A stretch of DNA of 64,000 nucleotides from Verrucosispora sp. WMMD573 (GTDB lineage: Bacteria > Actinomycetota > Actinomycetes > Mycobacteriales > Micromonosporaceae): assembly GCF_027497175.1 (NCBI RefSeq), contig NZ_CP114901.1, positions 2,232,001 through 2,296,000 on the forward strand, in the 5' to 3' direction. Positions 1 through 8,179 of this stretch are shown here, piece by piece. Within the stretch, counting starts at the first letter, position 1, and each line of letters starts with the position of its first letter. The notes under the pieces are model-generated. The model searched no databases. It worked only from the letters and a program-made list of their open reading frames with translations, and was not told the origin of the DNA. The translations under genes were made by a program, and so were the position numbers.

Positions 1-1217
1 ACCTGCTCATCCTGGACGAGCCCACCGCCGTGCTCACCCCTCAGGAAACCGAGGAACTGCTCACCGTGATGCGGTCGCTCAAGGCCGCCGGCAAGTCGAT
101 CGTCTTCATCACCCACAAGCTCGGCGAGGTCAAGGCGATCGCCGACCGGATCACGGTGATCCGGCGCGGGAAAACTGTAGGTACGGCGTCGCCCGAGGCG
201 AGCCGGGACGAGTTGGCCGCGCTGATGGTCGGCCGAACCGTCCGGCTCACCGTGGACAAGACCCCGGCCACCCCCGGCGGGCCCGTCCTGGAGTTGTCCG
301 GCCTGGTCGTCGACGACGACCGCCAGGTCCGCGCGGTGGACGGAGTCGACCTGACCGTACGCGCGGGCGAGGTGCTCGGCGTCGCGGGAGTGCAGGGCAA
401 CGGACAGACCGAGCTGATCGAAGCGATCATGGGATTGCGCCCAGTGCTCGCCGGCACGATCACCCTGGACGGGCAGCGGATCGACGGCTGGTCGACCAAG
501 AAGGTGCTCCGGGCGGGCGTCGGGTATGTACCGGAGGATCGCAGCGTCGACGGCCTGGTCAAGGAGTTCACCGTCGCCGAGAACCTGGTGCTGGACATGT
601 ACGACCAGCCGCCCTTCGGCCGGGGCCTGTCGCTGCGGCCGGACGAGATCAACAGGTCGGCCCGGGAACGAATCGAGCAGTTCGACGTACGTACCTCGTC
701 GGCCGATGCGCCGGTCGGCACCCTTTCCGGCGGTAACCAGCAGAAGGTGATCGTGGCCCGGGAACTCGCCCGGCAGCTGACGCTGTTCATCGCCGCCCAG
801 CCGACCCGAGGGGTGGACGTCGGCTCGATCGAGTTCATCCACAGCCGGGTCGTCCGTGAGCGTGACGCCGGCACCGCCGTGCTGGTGGTCTCCAGTGAAC
901 TCGACGAGGTGATCGGGCTGGCCGACCGGATCGCGGTGATGTATCGCGGGCGGATCATCGGCGTGGTCGGCCCGGATACCCCCCGCGAGGAGATCGGCCT
1001 GCTGATGGCCGGCATCACCCCGGACGCCACGGGTGGCTCGCCGGCGGACGGATCCGCGCCGATCGCGACCACCGACCCGGACGTGGCGGCCACCACCGAC
1101 GCGGACGCCGTGTCCGACGCGGGCATCCCGGCGACCACCGACCGGGACGTGGCCGCCACCACCGACGGCGTGACACCTGCCCCCGAGGGTCCAGGTAGCA
1201 AGGACGAGAAGGCATGA
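1..1217 (+). CDS. Nucleoside-type ABC transporter ATP-binding protein (5' end outside window)
   Basis: This is the energising subunit of a sugar/nucleoside importer with two fused nucleotide-binding domains (RbsA/YufO type), acting at the inner face of the membrane. The reading frame is open from base 3 and begins inside the Walker B of the first domain (LLILDEPTA), so the gene starts before the window. The H-loop (ITHKL) follows. The second domain has a degenerate P-loop (GVQGNGQTE), a signature LSGGNQQK, and AAQPTRGVDVG in place of a normal Walker B glutamate, as is usual for the second half of this family. The last ~60 residues are a low-complexity tail with repeats of the type ATTDxDVAATTD. 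Two permeases follow directly, and the salvage genes downstream suggest nucleosides as substrate. Family call is firm; the substrate is inferred from context. Confidence 0.92.
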   Translation, partial: LLILDEPTAVLTPQETEELLTVMRSLKAAGKSIVFITHKLGEVKAIADRITVIRRGKTVGTASPEASRDELAALMVGRTVRLTVDKTPATPGGPVLELSGLVVDDDRQVRAVDGVDLTVRAGEVLGVAGVQGNGQTELIEAIMGLRPVLAGTITLDGQRIDGWSTKKVLRAGVGYVPEDRSVDGLVKEFTVAENLVLDMYDQPPFGRGLSLRPDEINRSARERIEQFDVRTSSADAPVGTLSGGNQQKVIVARELARQLTLFIAAQPTRGVDVGSIEFIHSRVVRERDAGTAVLVVSSELDEVIGLADRIAVMYRGRIIGVVGPDTPREEIGLLMAGITPDATGGSPADGSAPIATTDPDVAATTDADAVSDAGIPATTDRDVAATTDGVTPAPEGPGSKDEKA

Positions 1218-1305
1218 GCGAGCGCCAGCGAGCGAATCACCAACCCAGCGTCCCGGAGCCTCATGACGGCCCGCAGCGCAGCGAAGGGCCGGCATGAGCG
1301 AGCGC
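1211..1305 (+). repeat. Start-codon-associated direct repeat
   Basis: The 15-mer GGCATGAGCGAGCGC occurs at 1211-1225 and again at 1291-1305. The intervening bases include GAGCGAATCAC and CCGCAGCGCAGCGAAGGGCC. The second copy supplies the start codon of the downstream permease, and the first copy overlaps the stop of the ATPase gene (ATGA). The arrangement looks as if an 80-bp unit was copied into a start-codon context. I recall similar GAGCGAGCGC...GCGAATC repeats in Micromonospora-type genomes, but cannot check that here. Confidence 0.6.
1214..1297 (+). CDS. Possible 27-codon linker ORF inside the start-codon repeat
   Basis: An ATG at 1214 overlaps the stop of the ATPase gene and opens a frame of 27 codons that ends in the TGA overlapping the ATG of the next permease at 1294. 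Both junctions are ATGA. The peptide begins MSERQRANHQPS and resembles no protein I know. It may be a by-product of the repeat that keeps translational coupling between ATPase and permease. No convincing ribosome binding site precedes it apart from coupling. Expression is unproven. Confidence 0.3.
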   Translation: MSERQRANHQPSVPEPHDGPQRSEGPA

Positions 1306-2619
1306 AATTCCCAGCCGAGTTCCCCGGACAAGGAACCGGCGACCGAGGACCAGGCCACCCACACCGCGCTCGGCAACACCGAACGCGCCGAGGCGGCCAC
1401 CACACCCGGTGAGTCCGGCCAGCGCCCCACGCTGGGGCGGCTCTTCCTGGAGAACCTGTGGGCCGCCAACACCTTCACGGTGACCCTGCTGTCGCTGGTC
1501 CTGGCGATGGTCGTCGGTGCCGTCCTGATGATCATTTCCGATCAGGAGGTGCTGGCCACCTACGGCTACATCACCGCCCGCCCGTCGGACGCGATAAACG
1601 CCAGTTGGACCCTGGTCAGTGAGGCGTACGCGAACCTGTTCAAGGGCTCGGTCTTCGACCCGGCCGCGAGCAGCGTCAACGCGGCGTTGAGCCCCATCTC
1701 GGAGACGCTCACCTACACCGCGCCGCTGGTCTTCACCGGTCTGTCGGTGGCGCTGGCCTTCCGCGGCGGCCTGTTCAACATCGGCGCGCAGGGGCAGGCG
1801 ACGATGGGCGTCATCCTGGCCGCGCTGGCCGGCTTCCTGCTGCCGCTGCCGCCCGGGCTGCACCTGCTGGTCGCCGTCCTGGCCGGCGCGCTCGGTGGGG
1901 CCATCTGGGGGTTCATCCCGGGCATCCTCAAGGCGCGGACCGGCGCCCACGAGGTGATCAACACGATCATGCTCAACTACATCGCTGTCTACTTCCTCAC
2001 CTGGCTGATCGTGCAGAGCGGGGTGCAGGACCCGAACCGTACCGACGCGATCAGCCGGCCGGTGGACGCCTCCGCGCAACTGCCGCGACTCTTCGGTGAC
2101 GGGCTGCGCGCCCACGCCGGCATCATCCTGGCCGTGCTGGCCACCTGGGCGGTCGCCTGGTTGCTCAACCGCTCCACGCTCGGCTTCGAGCTGCGCGCGG
2201 TGGGCGCCAACCCGGACGCCGCCCGCACCGCCGGCATCAGCGTCACCCGGACGTACGTCCTGATCATGGTCTTTGCCGGGGCGCTGGCCGGACTCGGCGG
2301 CTCGCAGATGGTGCTCGGCACCACCGCGGCGGCCCTGACTCCCCTGGTGGTCGCCCAGATCGGGTTCGACGGCATCCTGGTCGCCCTGCTCGGTCGGGTG
2401 AAACCGTGGGGTGTGGCGCTGGCCGCGCTGCTGTTCGGCGCGTTGCAGGCCGGCGGCAACCGGATGCAGTCGTACTCAGGGATTTCGCTGGAGTTGGTCA
2501 CCGTGCTCCAGGCCCTGATCGTCATCTTCATCGCCGCGCCGGCACTGGTGAAGGCGATCTTCCAGCTCCGGGCCGCGCGGGCCGCCCGGTTGCAGACGAG
2601 CCTCGCGAAGGGCTGGTGA
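1294..2619 (+). CDS. Nucleoside-type ABC transporter permease (YufP-like)
   Basis: First of two membrane subunits of the importer, of the BPD_transp_2/branched-chain permease superfamily. The first ~50 residues are hydrophilic and probably cytoplasmic. About ten hydrophobic segments follow, starting near residue 58 (TVTLLSLVLAMVVGAVLMII). The conserved region around GLFNIGAQGQ, near residue 160, is typical of the CUT2/nucleoside permease family. The length of 441 residues is longer than the usual ~350 because of the N-terminal extension. The start lies in the repeated ATGAGCGAGCGC motif. The gene sits between the ATPase and a second permease, as in nupNOPQ-like operons. Specificity for nucleosides is inferred from the adjacent deaminase and phosphorylase genes. 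Confidence 0.9.
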   Translation: MSERNSQPSSPDKEPATEDQATHTALGNTERAEAATTPGESGQRPTLGRLFLENLWAANTFTVTLLSLVLAMVVGAVLMIISDQEVLATYGYITARPSDAINASWTLVSEAYANLFKGSVFDPAASSVNAALSPISETLTYTAPLVFTGLSVALAFRGGLFNIGAQGQATMGVILAALAGFLLPLPPGLHLLVAVLAGALGGAIWGFIPGILKARTGAHEVINTIMLNYIAVYFLTWLIVQSGVQDPNRTDAISRPVDASAQLPRLFGDGLRAHAGIILAVLATWAVAWLLNRSTLGFELRAVGANPDAARTAGISVTRTYVLIMVFAGALAGLGGSQMVLGTTAAALTPLVVAQIGFDGILVALLGRVKPWGVALAALLFGALQAGGNRMQSYSGISLELVTVLQALIVIFIAAPALVKAIFQLRAARAARLQTSLAKGW

Positions 2620-2622
2620 GGC

Positions 2623-3903
2623 ATGTCCACCACGGCTGTTCCCGACGTCGCGCTCGCGTCGGTAAACGAGGGCTTCTGGACCCGTAACCGCAAGGTCGGC
2701 CTGGTGCTGGTGGCTCTCGGGCTGCTGGCCACCGTGCTGTTCGGCGCGCTCGCCACCGGCGAGCCGGCCCGCTTCACGCTCAGCGAGGATGCTGCCGGCG
2801 CCGCGCTGAAGGTCGACGGCACCGTCGGTGCGGTCATCTTCGGCCTGATCGCGCTCGCCGCTGGCGGCTCGATGCTCGCCGGGCTGCCGAAGCGGTGGTT
2901 CGTCCCGGTGCTCGCCGTCGGCCTGGTCGCCTTCGTGCTGTCGTTCCTGTGCTGGCAGGTCTCCGCCGCACCGACCGGGCAGAACTTCATGCCGCTTGTC
3001 AACATCGTGCGGGGCACCTTCCTGCTCGCCCTGCCGCTGATCTTCGGCTCACTGGCCGGCGTGCTCTGTGAGCGCTCCGGCGTGGTCAACGTCGCCATCG
3101 AGGGGCAGCTGCTGATGGGTGCCTTCAGCGGCGCGCTGTTCGGCAGCATCTCCGGCAGCGTCTGGGTGGGACTCGTCGCCGCGGCCATCGGCGGCTCGCT
3201 CATCTCGCTGCTGTTGGCCGTGTTCAGCATTCGTTACCTGGTCGACCAGGTGGTCATGGGCATCGTGCTGAACCTGCTGGCCGTCGGCATCACCGGCTTC
3301 CTTTACGAGCGGCTGATGCAGACCGACGCCGCCCGGTACAACAGCGCACCGCGGTTCAGCAACTGGGAGATCCCGCTGCTGTCGGACATCCCCCTGCTCG
3401 GGCCGGCGCTGTTCCGGGGCAACATCTTCCTCTACCTCGCCCTGCTCCTGGTGCTCGTGATCCACATCGCGCTGTTCCGGACCCGGTGGGGCCTGCGGAC
3501 CCGGTCGGTAGGTGAACACCCGACGGCGGCCGACACCCTGGGCGTACGGGTGCTCGGACTGCGCTACCGAAATGTGATCATGGCTGGGGCGGTCGCCGGC
3601 ATCGGCGGGGCCTCCTACACGCTGGCCCTCTTCTCGTTCACCAAGAACATGATCGGTGGCAAGGGCTTCATCGCCCTGGCCGCACTGATCTTCGGGCGGT
3701 GGAGCCCCACGGGTGCGCTCCTCGCCGCGCTCTTCTTCGGGTTCGCCGACCAGTTGGCCACCTACCTCGGCGCGATCAACAGCGTGATCCCGGGCCAGTT
3801 CCTGGCCATGCTGCCCTACCTGGCGACGATCCTGGCCGTGGCCGGGCTGGTCGGTCGGGTACGGGCACCGGCCGCCGACGGCAAGCCGTACATCAAGGGC
3901 TGA
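2623..3903 (+). CDS. Nucleoside-type ABC transporter permease (YufQ-like)
   Basis: Second membrane subunit of the importer, starting three bases after the stop of the first permease, so probably co-translated. It is a multispanning protein of 426 residues with hydrophobic segments throughout. The motif GVVNVAIEGQLLMGAF near residue 155 corresponds to the coupling region of this permease class (N[IV]AxEGQ), and VGEHPTAADTLGV is the conserved cytoplasmic loop. An extra N-terminal helix pair precedes the core. No substrate-binding lipoprotein gene is visible; it would lie upstream of the window if the order is the usual one. Confidence 0.9.
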   Translation: MSTTAVPDVALASVNEGFWTRNRKVGLVLVALGLLATVLFGALATGEPARFTLSEDAAGAALKVDGTVGAVIFGLIALAAGGSMLAGLPKRWFVPVLAVGLVAFVLSFLCWQVSAAPTGQNFMPLVNIVRGTFLLALPLIFGSLAGVLCERSGVVNVAIEGQLLMGAFSGALFGSISGSVWVGLVAAAIGGSLISLLLAVFSIRYLVDQVVMGIVLNLLAVGITGFLYERLMQTDAARYNSAPRFSNWEIPLLSDIPLLGPALFRGNIFLYLALLLVLVIHIALFRTRWGLRTRSVGEHPTAADTLGVRVLGLRYRNVIMAGAVAGIGGASYTLALFSFTKNMIGGKGFIALAALIFGRWSPTGALLAALFFGFADQLATYLGAINSVIPGQFLAMLPYLATILAVAGLVGRVRAPAADGKPYIKG

Positions 3904-3956
3904 CCCGTGCTCTCACCCCTCGACGAGGTCGTCGAATGCCGACGTCCATGATCCAC

Positions 3957-4014
3957 GCAACTTCCCTGATACTGCTGCCTCGGCCGGGGCTGAGGCAGCA
4001 GTATCCCGGAAACT
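3957..4014. repeat. Palindromic element, possible terminator (CAACTTCC...GATACTGCTG family)
   Basis: Perfect 14-base arms GATACTGCTGCCTC (3968-3981) and its complement (3992-4005) enclose a 10-base loop. The similarity extends outward imperfectly (AACTTCCCT against AGTTTCCGG). It lies in the ~230-base gap after the second permease and could act as a transcript terminator, although no T-run follows. The outer half-site is shared with the palindrome at 28627-28690. Apart from this element the gap shows nothing recognisable. Confidence 0.7.
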
Positions 4015-4137
4015 GTGCGGTTCTCGGGAGCGTGGTGAGACGGGGGCTCGAAGTTCTGGGGCGTTGTGGGGTCGGTGGCGCTGGCGTGGGTGGTGGCGCG
4101 TTGAAGCTGGTCAGCGGGTATGCGGCAGAATGTCGGG

Positions 4138-4842
4138 ATGAGTGAGATCGACTGGGAGCGGCTGCGGGCAGCCGCCACCGAGGTGATGCGGCACGCGTAC
4201 GTGCCGTACTCGAAGTTTCCGGTCGGTGCCGCGGCACTTGTCGACGACGGCCGGGTCGTGGTCGGCTGCAACGTCGAGAACGCCGCGTACGGCGTGACGC
4301 TGTGCGCCGAGTGCGGGGTGGTCTCCTCGCTGCACGCCACCGGCGGTGGCCGGATCGTCGCGCTGTCCTGCGTCGACGCCACCGGTGAGCCGCTGATGCC
4401 GTGCGGGCGCTGCCGGCAGTTGCTCTGGGAGCAGGGCGGGCCGGAGTGCCTCGTGGAGGCCAAGGCTGGCCCGCTGCGGATGGCCGAACTGCTGCCGCAC
4501 GCCTTCGACGTGGCCGACATCGAGGCGGTCACCGGGGAGCGGCCGGTGCCGGTGGTGCCCGACCGGTTGGCCGCCTGGCGCGGCCGGGGCACCGTCTTCG
4601 TGCACCCCGACCTGTCGGACGGCCAGCAGGTCTGGACGGCCTACTGGGAGCGCTCGGCCGGTGACGACGCGGGTGCCGAGACCGGGGTGCTGGAGGAGGG
4701 GCCGAGCTGGGACGACCCGGCGGAGGCGATCGGCTGGGGGTTGGCGCGTACACCCCGGGTGGTGGTGGTCGACGCGTCCGGCACGATCTTCTGGGCCGGT
4801 GAGGGCGAGCCGCCTACGGAGATTCCGGTTCGCTGGGGTTGA
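4138..4842 (+). CDS. cdd: Cytidine deaminase with C-terminal extension
   Basis: Zinc-dependent hydrolytic deamination of cytidine and deoxycytidine to uridine forms, in the cytosol. The core domain (residues ~1-135) shows the substrate motif YSKFPVGAA and NVENAAYG, the zinc/proton-relay motif CAEC and the second zinc motif PCGRCRQ. Free-standing Cdd proteins are about 130 residues; this one carries roughly 100 further residues (from RGTVFVHPDLSDG to the end) that form an extra domain I do not recognise. The start at 4138 gives MSEIDWERLR; an in-frame ATG at 4120 is an alternative. It lies between the importer and thymidine phosphorylase, fitting pyrimidine nucleoside salvage. Confidence 0.92.
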   Translation: MSEIDWERLRAAATEVMRHAYVPYSKFPVGAAALVDDGRVVVGCNVENAAYGVTLCAECGVVSSLHATGGGRIVALSCVDATGEPLMPCGRCRQLLWEQGGPECLVEAKAGPLRMAELLPHAFDVADIEAVTGERPVPVVPDRLAAWRGRGTVFVHPDLSDGQQVWTAYWERSAGDDAGAETGVLEEGPSWDDPAEAIGWGLARTPRVVVVDASGTIFWAGEGEPPTEIPVRWG

Positions 4843-4900
4843 GCTTGTCGTTTGGTTGCGCTTGAGGCCGGGGTCGACGGTGCGTCCGCGGTTGCGGTTG

Positions 4901-4975
4901 GGGCCGGGGGCCTGCCGTACCCGGCTCCGGGCGGTCAGGCTTGATCCCTCCGCCGGGTACGGCAGGCCCCGGCCC
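4901..4975 (+). repeat. Long palindrome with conserved loop, copy 1
   Basis: Arms at 4901-4924 and 4953-4975 pair over 23 positions with one bulged G (GCCTGCCGTACCCGG against its complement). The 28-base loop contains TCCGGGCGGT followed by CAGGCTTGATCCCT. The same 26-base core, 4924-4949, occurs exactly in the loop of the palindrome at 30583-30658, whose stem is unrelated in sequence. Here it lies 58 bases after the stop of cdd and reads in the direction of transcription. It could be a terminator or a structured 3' element. The rest of the 233-base gap up to deoA has no other feature except the ribosome site AAGGAAAG. Confidence 0.8.
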
Positions 4976-5074
4976 GTCGTGGTCAGCGGTCGTGCGACTG
5001 CCACGGCACGGTGGTCCCTCGGCGATGCGGTGCACATATCCGGTAATGCCGGACGACTAAGGAAAGATCTTCTG

Positions 5075-6355
5075 ATGAGTGGGTTTGCGGCGGTTGATGT
5101 TATTCGGGCCAAGCGGGACGGGGGGGTGTTGTCGGACGGGCAGATCGACTGGGTGGTGGACGCGTACACCCGGGGGTTGGTCGCCGACGAGCAGATGTCG
5201 GCGCTGGCCATGGCGATCCTGTTGAACGGGATGACCGGCCCGGAGATCGCCCGCTGGACGGCCGCGATGATCGCCAGTGGGGAACGGCTCGACCTGTCCT
5301 CGGTGACCCGGCCGACCGTCGACAAGCACTCGACCGGTGGCGTCGGTGACAAGATCACGCTGCCGCTCACCCCGCTGGTCGCCGCGTGCGGGGCCGCGGT
5401 TCCGCAGCTGTCCGGGCGCGGTCTCGGCCACACCGGCGGCACGCTGGACAAGCTGGAGTCGATCCCGGGCTGGCGGGCCGCGCTGAGCAACGAGGAGTTC
5501 ACCGCTCAACTACGTGACGTCGGCGCGGTGATCTGCGCGGCCGGCTCCGGGCTCGCCCCGGCCGACCGCAAGCTGTACGCGTTGCGTGACGTCACCGGCA
5601 CCGTCGAGGCCATCCCGCTGATCGCCAGCTCCATCATGAGCAAGAAGATCGCCGAGGGAACCGGCGCGCTGGTGCTGGACGTGAAGGTGGGCTCCGGCGC
5701 GTTCATGAAGTCGGTCGACGACGCCCGGGAGCTGGCCCGGACCATGGTGGAGCTGGGCGGCGCCCACGGGGTGAAGACCGTAGCCCTGCTCACCGACATG
5801 TCCACCCCGCTCGGCCGGGCGATCGGCAACGGCATCGAGGTGACCGAGTCGGTGGAGGTGCTCGCCGGCGGCGGGCCGGCCGACGTGGTGGAGCTGACCC
5901 TGGCGCTGGCCCGGGAGATGCTCGACGCGGCCGGGCTGCCCGATGCCGACCCCGCCGCCGCTCTGCGCGACGGGCGGGCGATGGACGCCTGGCGGTCGAT
6001 GATCCGGGCGCAGGGCGGGGACCCGGACGCTCCGATGCCCGAGGCACCCGAGGTCGAGGTGGTCCGCGCCGACACGGACGGTCACGTAGCGGCGGTCGAC
6101 GCGTACGCCATGGGGGTGGCCGCGTGGCGGCTCGGTGCGGGTCGGGCGCGCAAGGAGGATCCGGTGAGCGTGCCGGCCGGCGTGCTGCTGCACAAGCGCC
6201 CCGGCGACCCGGTACGCGTCGGGGAACCCCTCTACGAGCTGCGCGCCGAACGGGCGGAGCTGATCCCGGCGGCGTTGGCGGAGGCCGCCCCGGCGGTGAC
6301 CGTCGCCGCCCGGCCACCCGCCGCGGTGCCGCTGGTGATCGAACGCGTCGAGTGA
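5075..6355 (+). CDS. deoA: Thymidine phosphorylase
   Basis: Phosphorolysis of thymidine or deoxyuridine to the base plus 2-deoxyribose 1-phosphate, in the cytosol. The frame is open further upstream, but the ATG at 5075 is preceded by AAGGAAAG and gives a 426-residue protein, the normal length. Family motifs include the N-terminal helical domain, VDKHSTGGVGDK (phosphate-binding loop), SGRGLGHTGGTLDKLESI (the DeoA/PyNP signature), KKIAEGTGALVLDVKVGSGAFMK, and the C-terminal domain with GVLLHKRPGDPV. It provides deoxyribose 1-phosphate for the mutase and deoC encoded around 33-37 kb. A broader pyrimidine nucleoside phosphorylase activity cannot be excluded. Confidence 0.95.
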   Translation: MSGFAAVDVIRAKRDGGVLSDGQIDWVVDAYTRGLVADEQMSALAMAILLNGMTGPEIARWTAAMIASGERLDLSSVTRPTVDKHSTGGVGDKITLPLTPLVAACGAAVPQLSGRGLGHTGGTLDKLESIPGWRAALSNEEFTAQLRDVGAVICAAGSGLAPADRKLYALRDVTGTVEAIPLIASSIMSKKIAEGTGALVLDVKVGSGAFMKSVDDARELARTMVELGGAHGVKTVALLTDMSTPLGRAIGNGIEVTESVEVLAGGGPADVVELTLALAREMLDAAGLPDADPAAALRDGRAMDAWRSMIRAQGGDPDAPMPEAPEVEVVRADTDGHVAAVDAYAMGVAAWRLGAGRARKEDPVSVPAGVLLHKRPGDPVRVGEPLYELRAERAELIPAALAEAAPAVTVAARPPAAVPLVIERVE

Positions 6356-6461
6356 CGAAACCCTGGTCCCGGGCATGGTGTCGGAGCGTGAGGGCCGCTA
6401 TTCTCGCAGGCCAGGGGGGACCGTCGGCGCCGAGACACCGTGATCAGACAGGGATGTTGCC

Positions 6462-7142
6462 GTGATCGTGCCTGCCCCCGACCCCCGCGAGGTGCGTGAG
6501 GCGAGCCTGGACGAGCTGTCCCGGTTGCGGCTGCCGTTGCCCCCGCCGCAGTTTCCGCTGGTCTGGGAGCCGGGCGACGACATCGAGCTGCGGCCGACGG
6601 CGGAGATCGAGGCGCGGATCGCGGTGCTGCACCTGATCCTGGCCCGGTGCTTCGGCATGCCGCCCCAGGCCGCGATGAGTTGGCTGCTCGCCTCGCACCT
6701 GGTGGAGATGGTCACCCCGCCGGAGTTCCAGTTCGTCACCGGGGCCAAGGGCGACCACCGCTCCTTCGTGCTGCACCATGACGCCCTGTTCTCGCTGGCC
6801 TGGGTGCTCGGCCTGACCAAGCAACTGGACCCCACCATGCCGGCCGACGACCGGCTGGTGGAGCGGCTGCCGCACATCGCCGAGGGGGAGACCTTCCGGC
6901 AGTGGCGGTCCCGGATCCTGGCCGCGCCGCAGCATCCGGCGGATGCGGCTGCCCTGCTCGACCTGCATTACTGCTTGGACTGGTCGTACCTGGAGGTGAG
7001 CCGCGCCGGCCGGAGCCTGCCGGGGCTGGTGGACGCCAACGCGATAGGTCAGCGGCGGTGGGCGCTGGAGTGGGCGGTGATCCTGCGCGGGCCGTACCAC
7101 GACGCGCCCCCGGGCTGGGAAGAGGTCGACCTCTCCACCTAA
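6462..7142 (+). CDS. DUF4272 family protein
   Basis: A 226-residue soluble protein of unknown function. I assign it to DUF4272 from its general pattern: an early helical region (AEIEARIAVLHLILARCFG), a middle stretch with a tryptophan-containing ALFSLAWVLGL segment, DLHYCLDWSYLEV, and the terminal pattern RRWALEWAV...GWEEVDLST, close to the WDDVDLDT ending typical of that family. The start is a GTG at 6462 downstream of CAGGGATG. Its stop overlaps by four bases (CTAA) the stop of the convergent methyltransferase gene. It may be a passenger of the salvage operon; no role is known. Confidence 0.65.
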   Translation: MIVPAPDPREVREASLDELSRLRLPLPPPQFPLVWEPGDDIELRPTAEIEARIAVLHLILARCFGMPPQAAMSWLLASHLVEMVTPPEFQFVTGAKGDHRSFVLHHDALFSLAWVLGLTKQLDPTMPADDRLVERLPHIAEGETFRQWRSRILAAPQHPADAAALLDLHYCLDWSYLEVSRAGRSLPGLVDANAIGQRRWALEWAVILRGPYHDAPPGWEEVDLST

Positions 7143-8035
7143 CGCGGGTCTCCGGGAGACGCGCCCTGAAGTCGGTACGTTCCCAGCCGCACCGCGACGG
7201 TCACCGGGACCGGCTCGCCGAGGGTACGGATCCGGGCGGCCAGCCCCGCCGGATCGGTGTGCCAGGCGCTCGGACCCATGCCGACCAGGGTGGCGATCTC
7301 CGGGCCGGAGAGCGTCAGCTCCTGCCGGTGCACGGTCGTCGACTCCTCGGTGAAGTGCCCGGCCAGGCTGGCGGCCACCCGGTCCGCCTTGGCCGGGTCG
7401 ACCCGCAGCAGGCCGAGTGCGGAGACCAGCTCGGTGAGGTGGTCGGCGGCCGGGGTCACCACCAGCAGTCGCCCGCCCGGGGCGAGTACCCGGCGGAACT
7501 CGGCACCGTTCCGGGGCGCGAAGACGTTCAGCAGCAGCGCCGTCGAGGCGTCCGCCAGCGGGAGTCGCTGCCAGGTGTCGGCCAGCGCGGCGGTGATCCG
7601 AGGGTGGGCGCGGGCGGCCCGACGCAGCGCCGGCTTGGAGATGTCCAGCGCGAGGCCGACGGCCGCGGGCACGGCCGCCAGCACCGCGGCGAGGTGCCGG
7701 CCGGTGCCCGCGCCCGCCTCCACCACCAGCGGGTACGCGCCGGGGACAGCCGGGTCGGGGACGGCGGCGAGGGCGGTGTCGGTGGCCGCGGCGAGGGCGT
7801 CGGAAATGACGTCGTAGTGACCGGCGGCCAGGAAGTCCGTCCGCGCGGTGACCATCTCGGTGGTGTCACCGTTGTGCGGGGCGCGGCCGGTGAGCAGGTT
7901 GACGTAGCCCTGCCGGGCGATGTCGAAGCTGTGTCGGCGCGGGCACCGCAACGCCCGGGATCCACCGGTGACGACCTCGGCGAGCGGGTCCTGGCAGACG
8001 GGGCACCGCAGCCGCGCCACGACGTCGGAATGCAT
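7139..8035 (-). CDS. 23S rRNA guanine-N1 methyltransferase-like protein (RlmA/TlrB family)
   Basis: SAM-dependent methyltransferase predicted to modify a guanine in helix 35 of 23S rRNA. The N-terminus has a zinc-ribbon (CPVCQDPL...CPRRHSFD) followed by IARQGYVNLL, the hallmark of RlmA proteins. The SAM-binding fold follows with VVEAGAGTGRHL near residue 110 and LALDISKPALR. The start at 8035 (MHSDVVARLRCPVC) places the zinc-ribbon at the N-terminus as in the family; an ATG further out is possible. Enzymes of this family can confer tylosin/macrolide resistance (TlrB) or be housekeeping. Nothing in the neighbourhood decides which. It is divergent from add. Confidence 0.85.
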   Translation of the reverse strand: MHSDVVARLRCPVCQDPLAEVVTGGSRALRCPRRHSFDIARQGYVNLLTGRAPHNGDTTEMVTARTDFLAAGHYDVISDALAAATDTALAAVPDPAVPGAYPLVVEAGAGTGRHLAAVLAAVPAAVGLALDISKPALRRAARAHPRITAALADTWQRLPLADASTALLLNVFAPRNGAEFRRVLAPGGRLLVVTPAADHLTELVSALGLLRVDPAKADRVAASLAGHFTEESTTVHRQELTLSGPEIATLVGMGPSAWHTDPAGLAARIRTLGEPVPVTVAVRLGTYRLQGASPGDPR

Positions 8036-8179
8036 CACGGCTGCCTCACGCGTCGAGTCTAGGGCGGGCATCGGAGCCATCCTGGCCGACGGAGGGCCTC
8101 GACACACGCCCTGCGCGGGCACCCGGCCGGACGGGCGGACTAGGGTCGGAAGCATGGGCTGGGAGCGGGGCGAGGGGCG

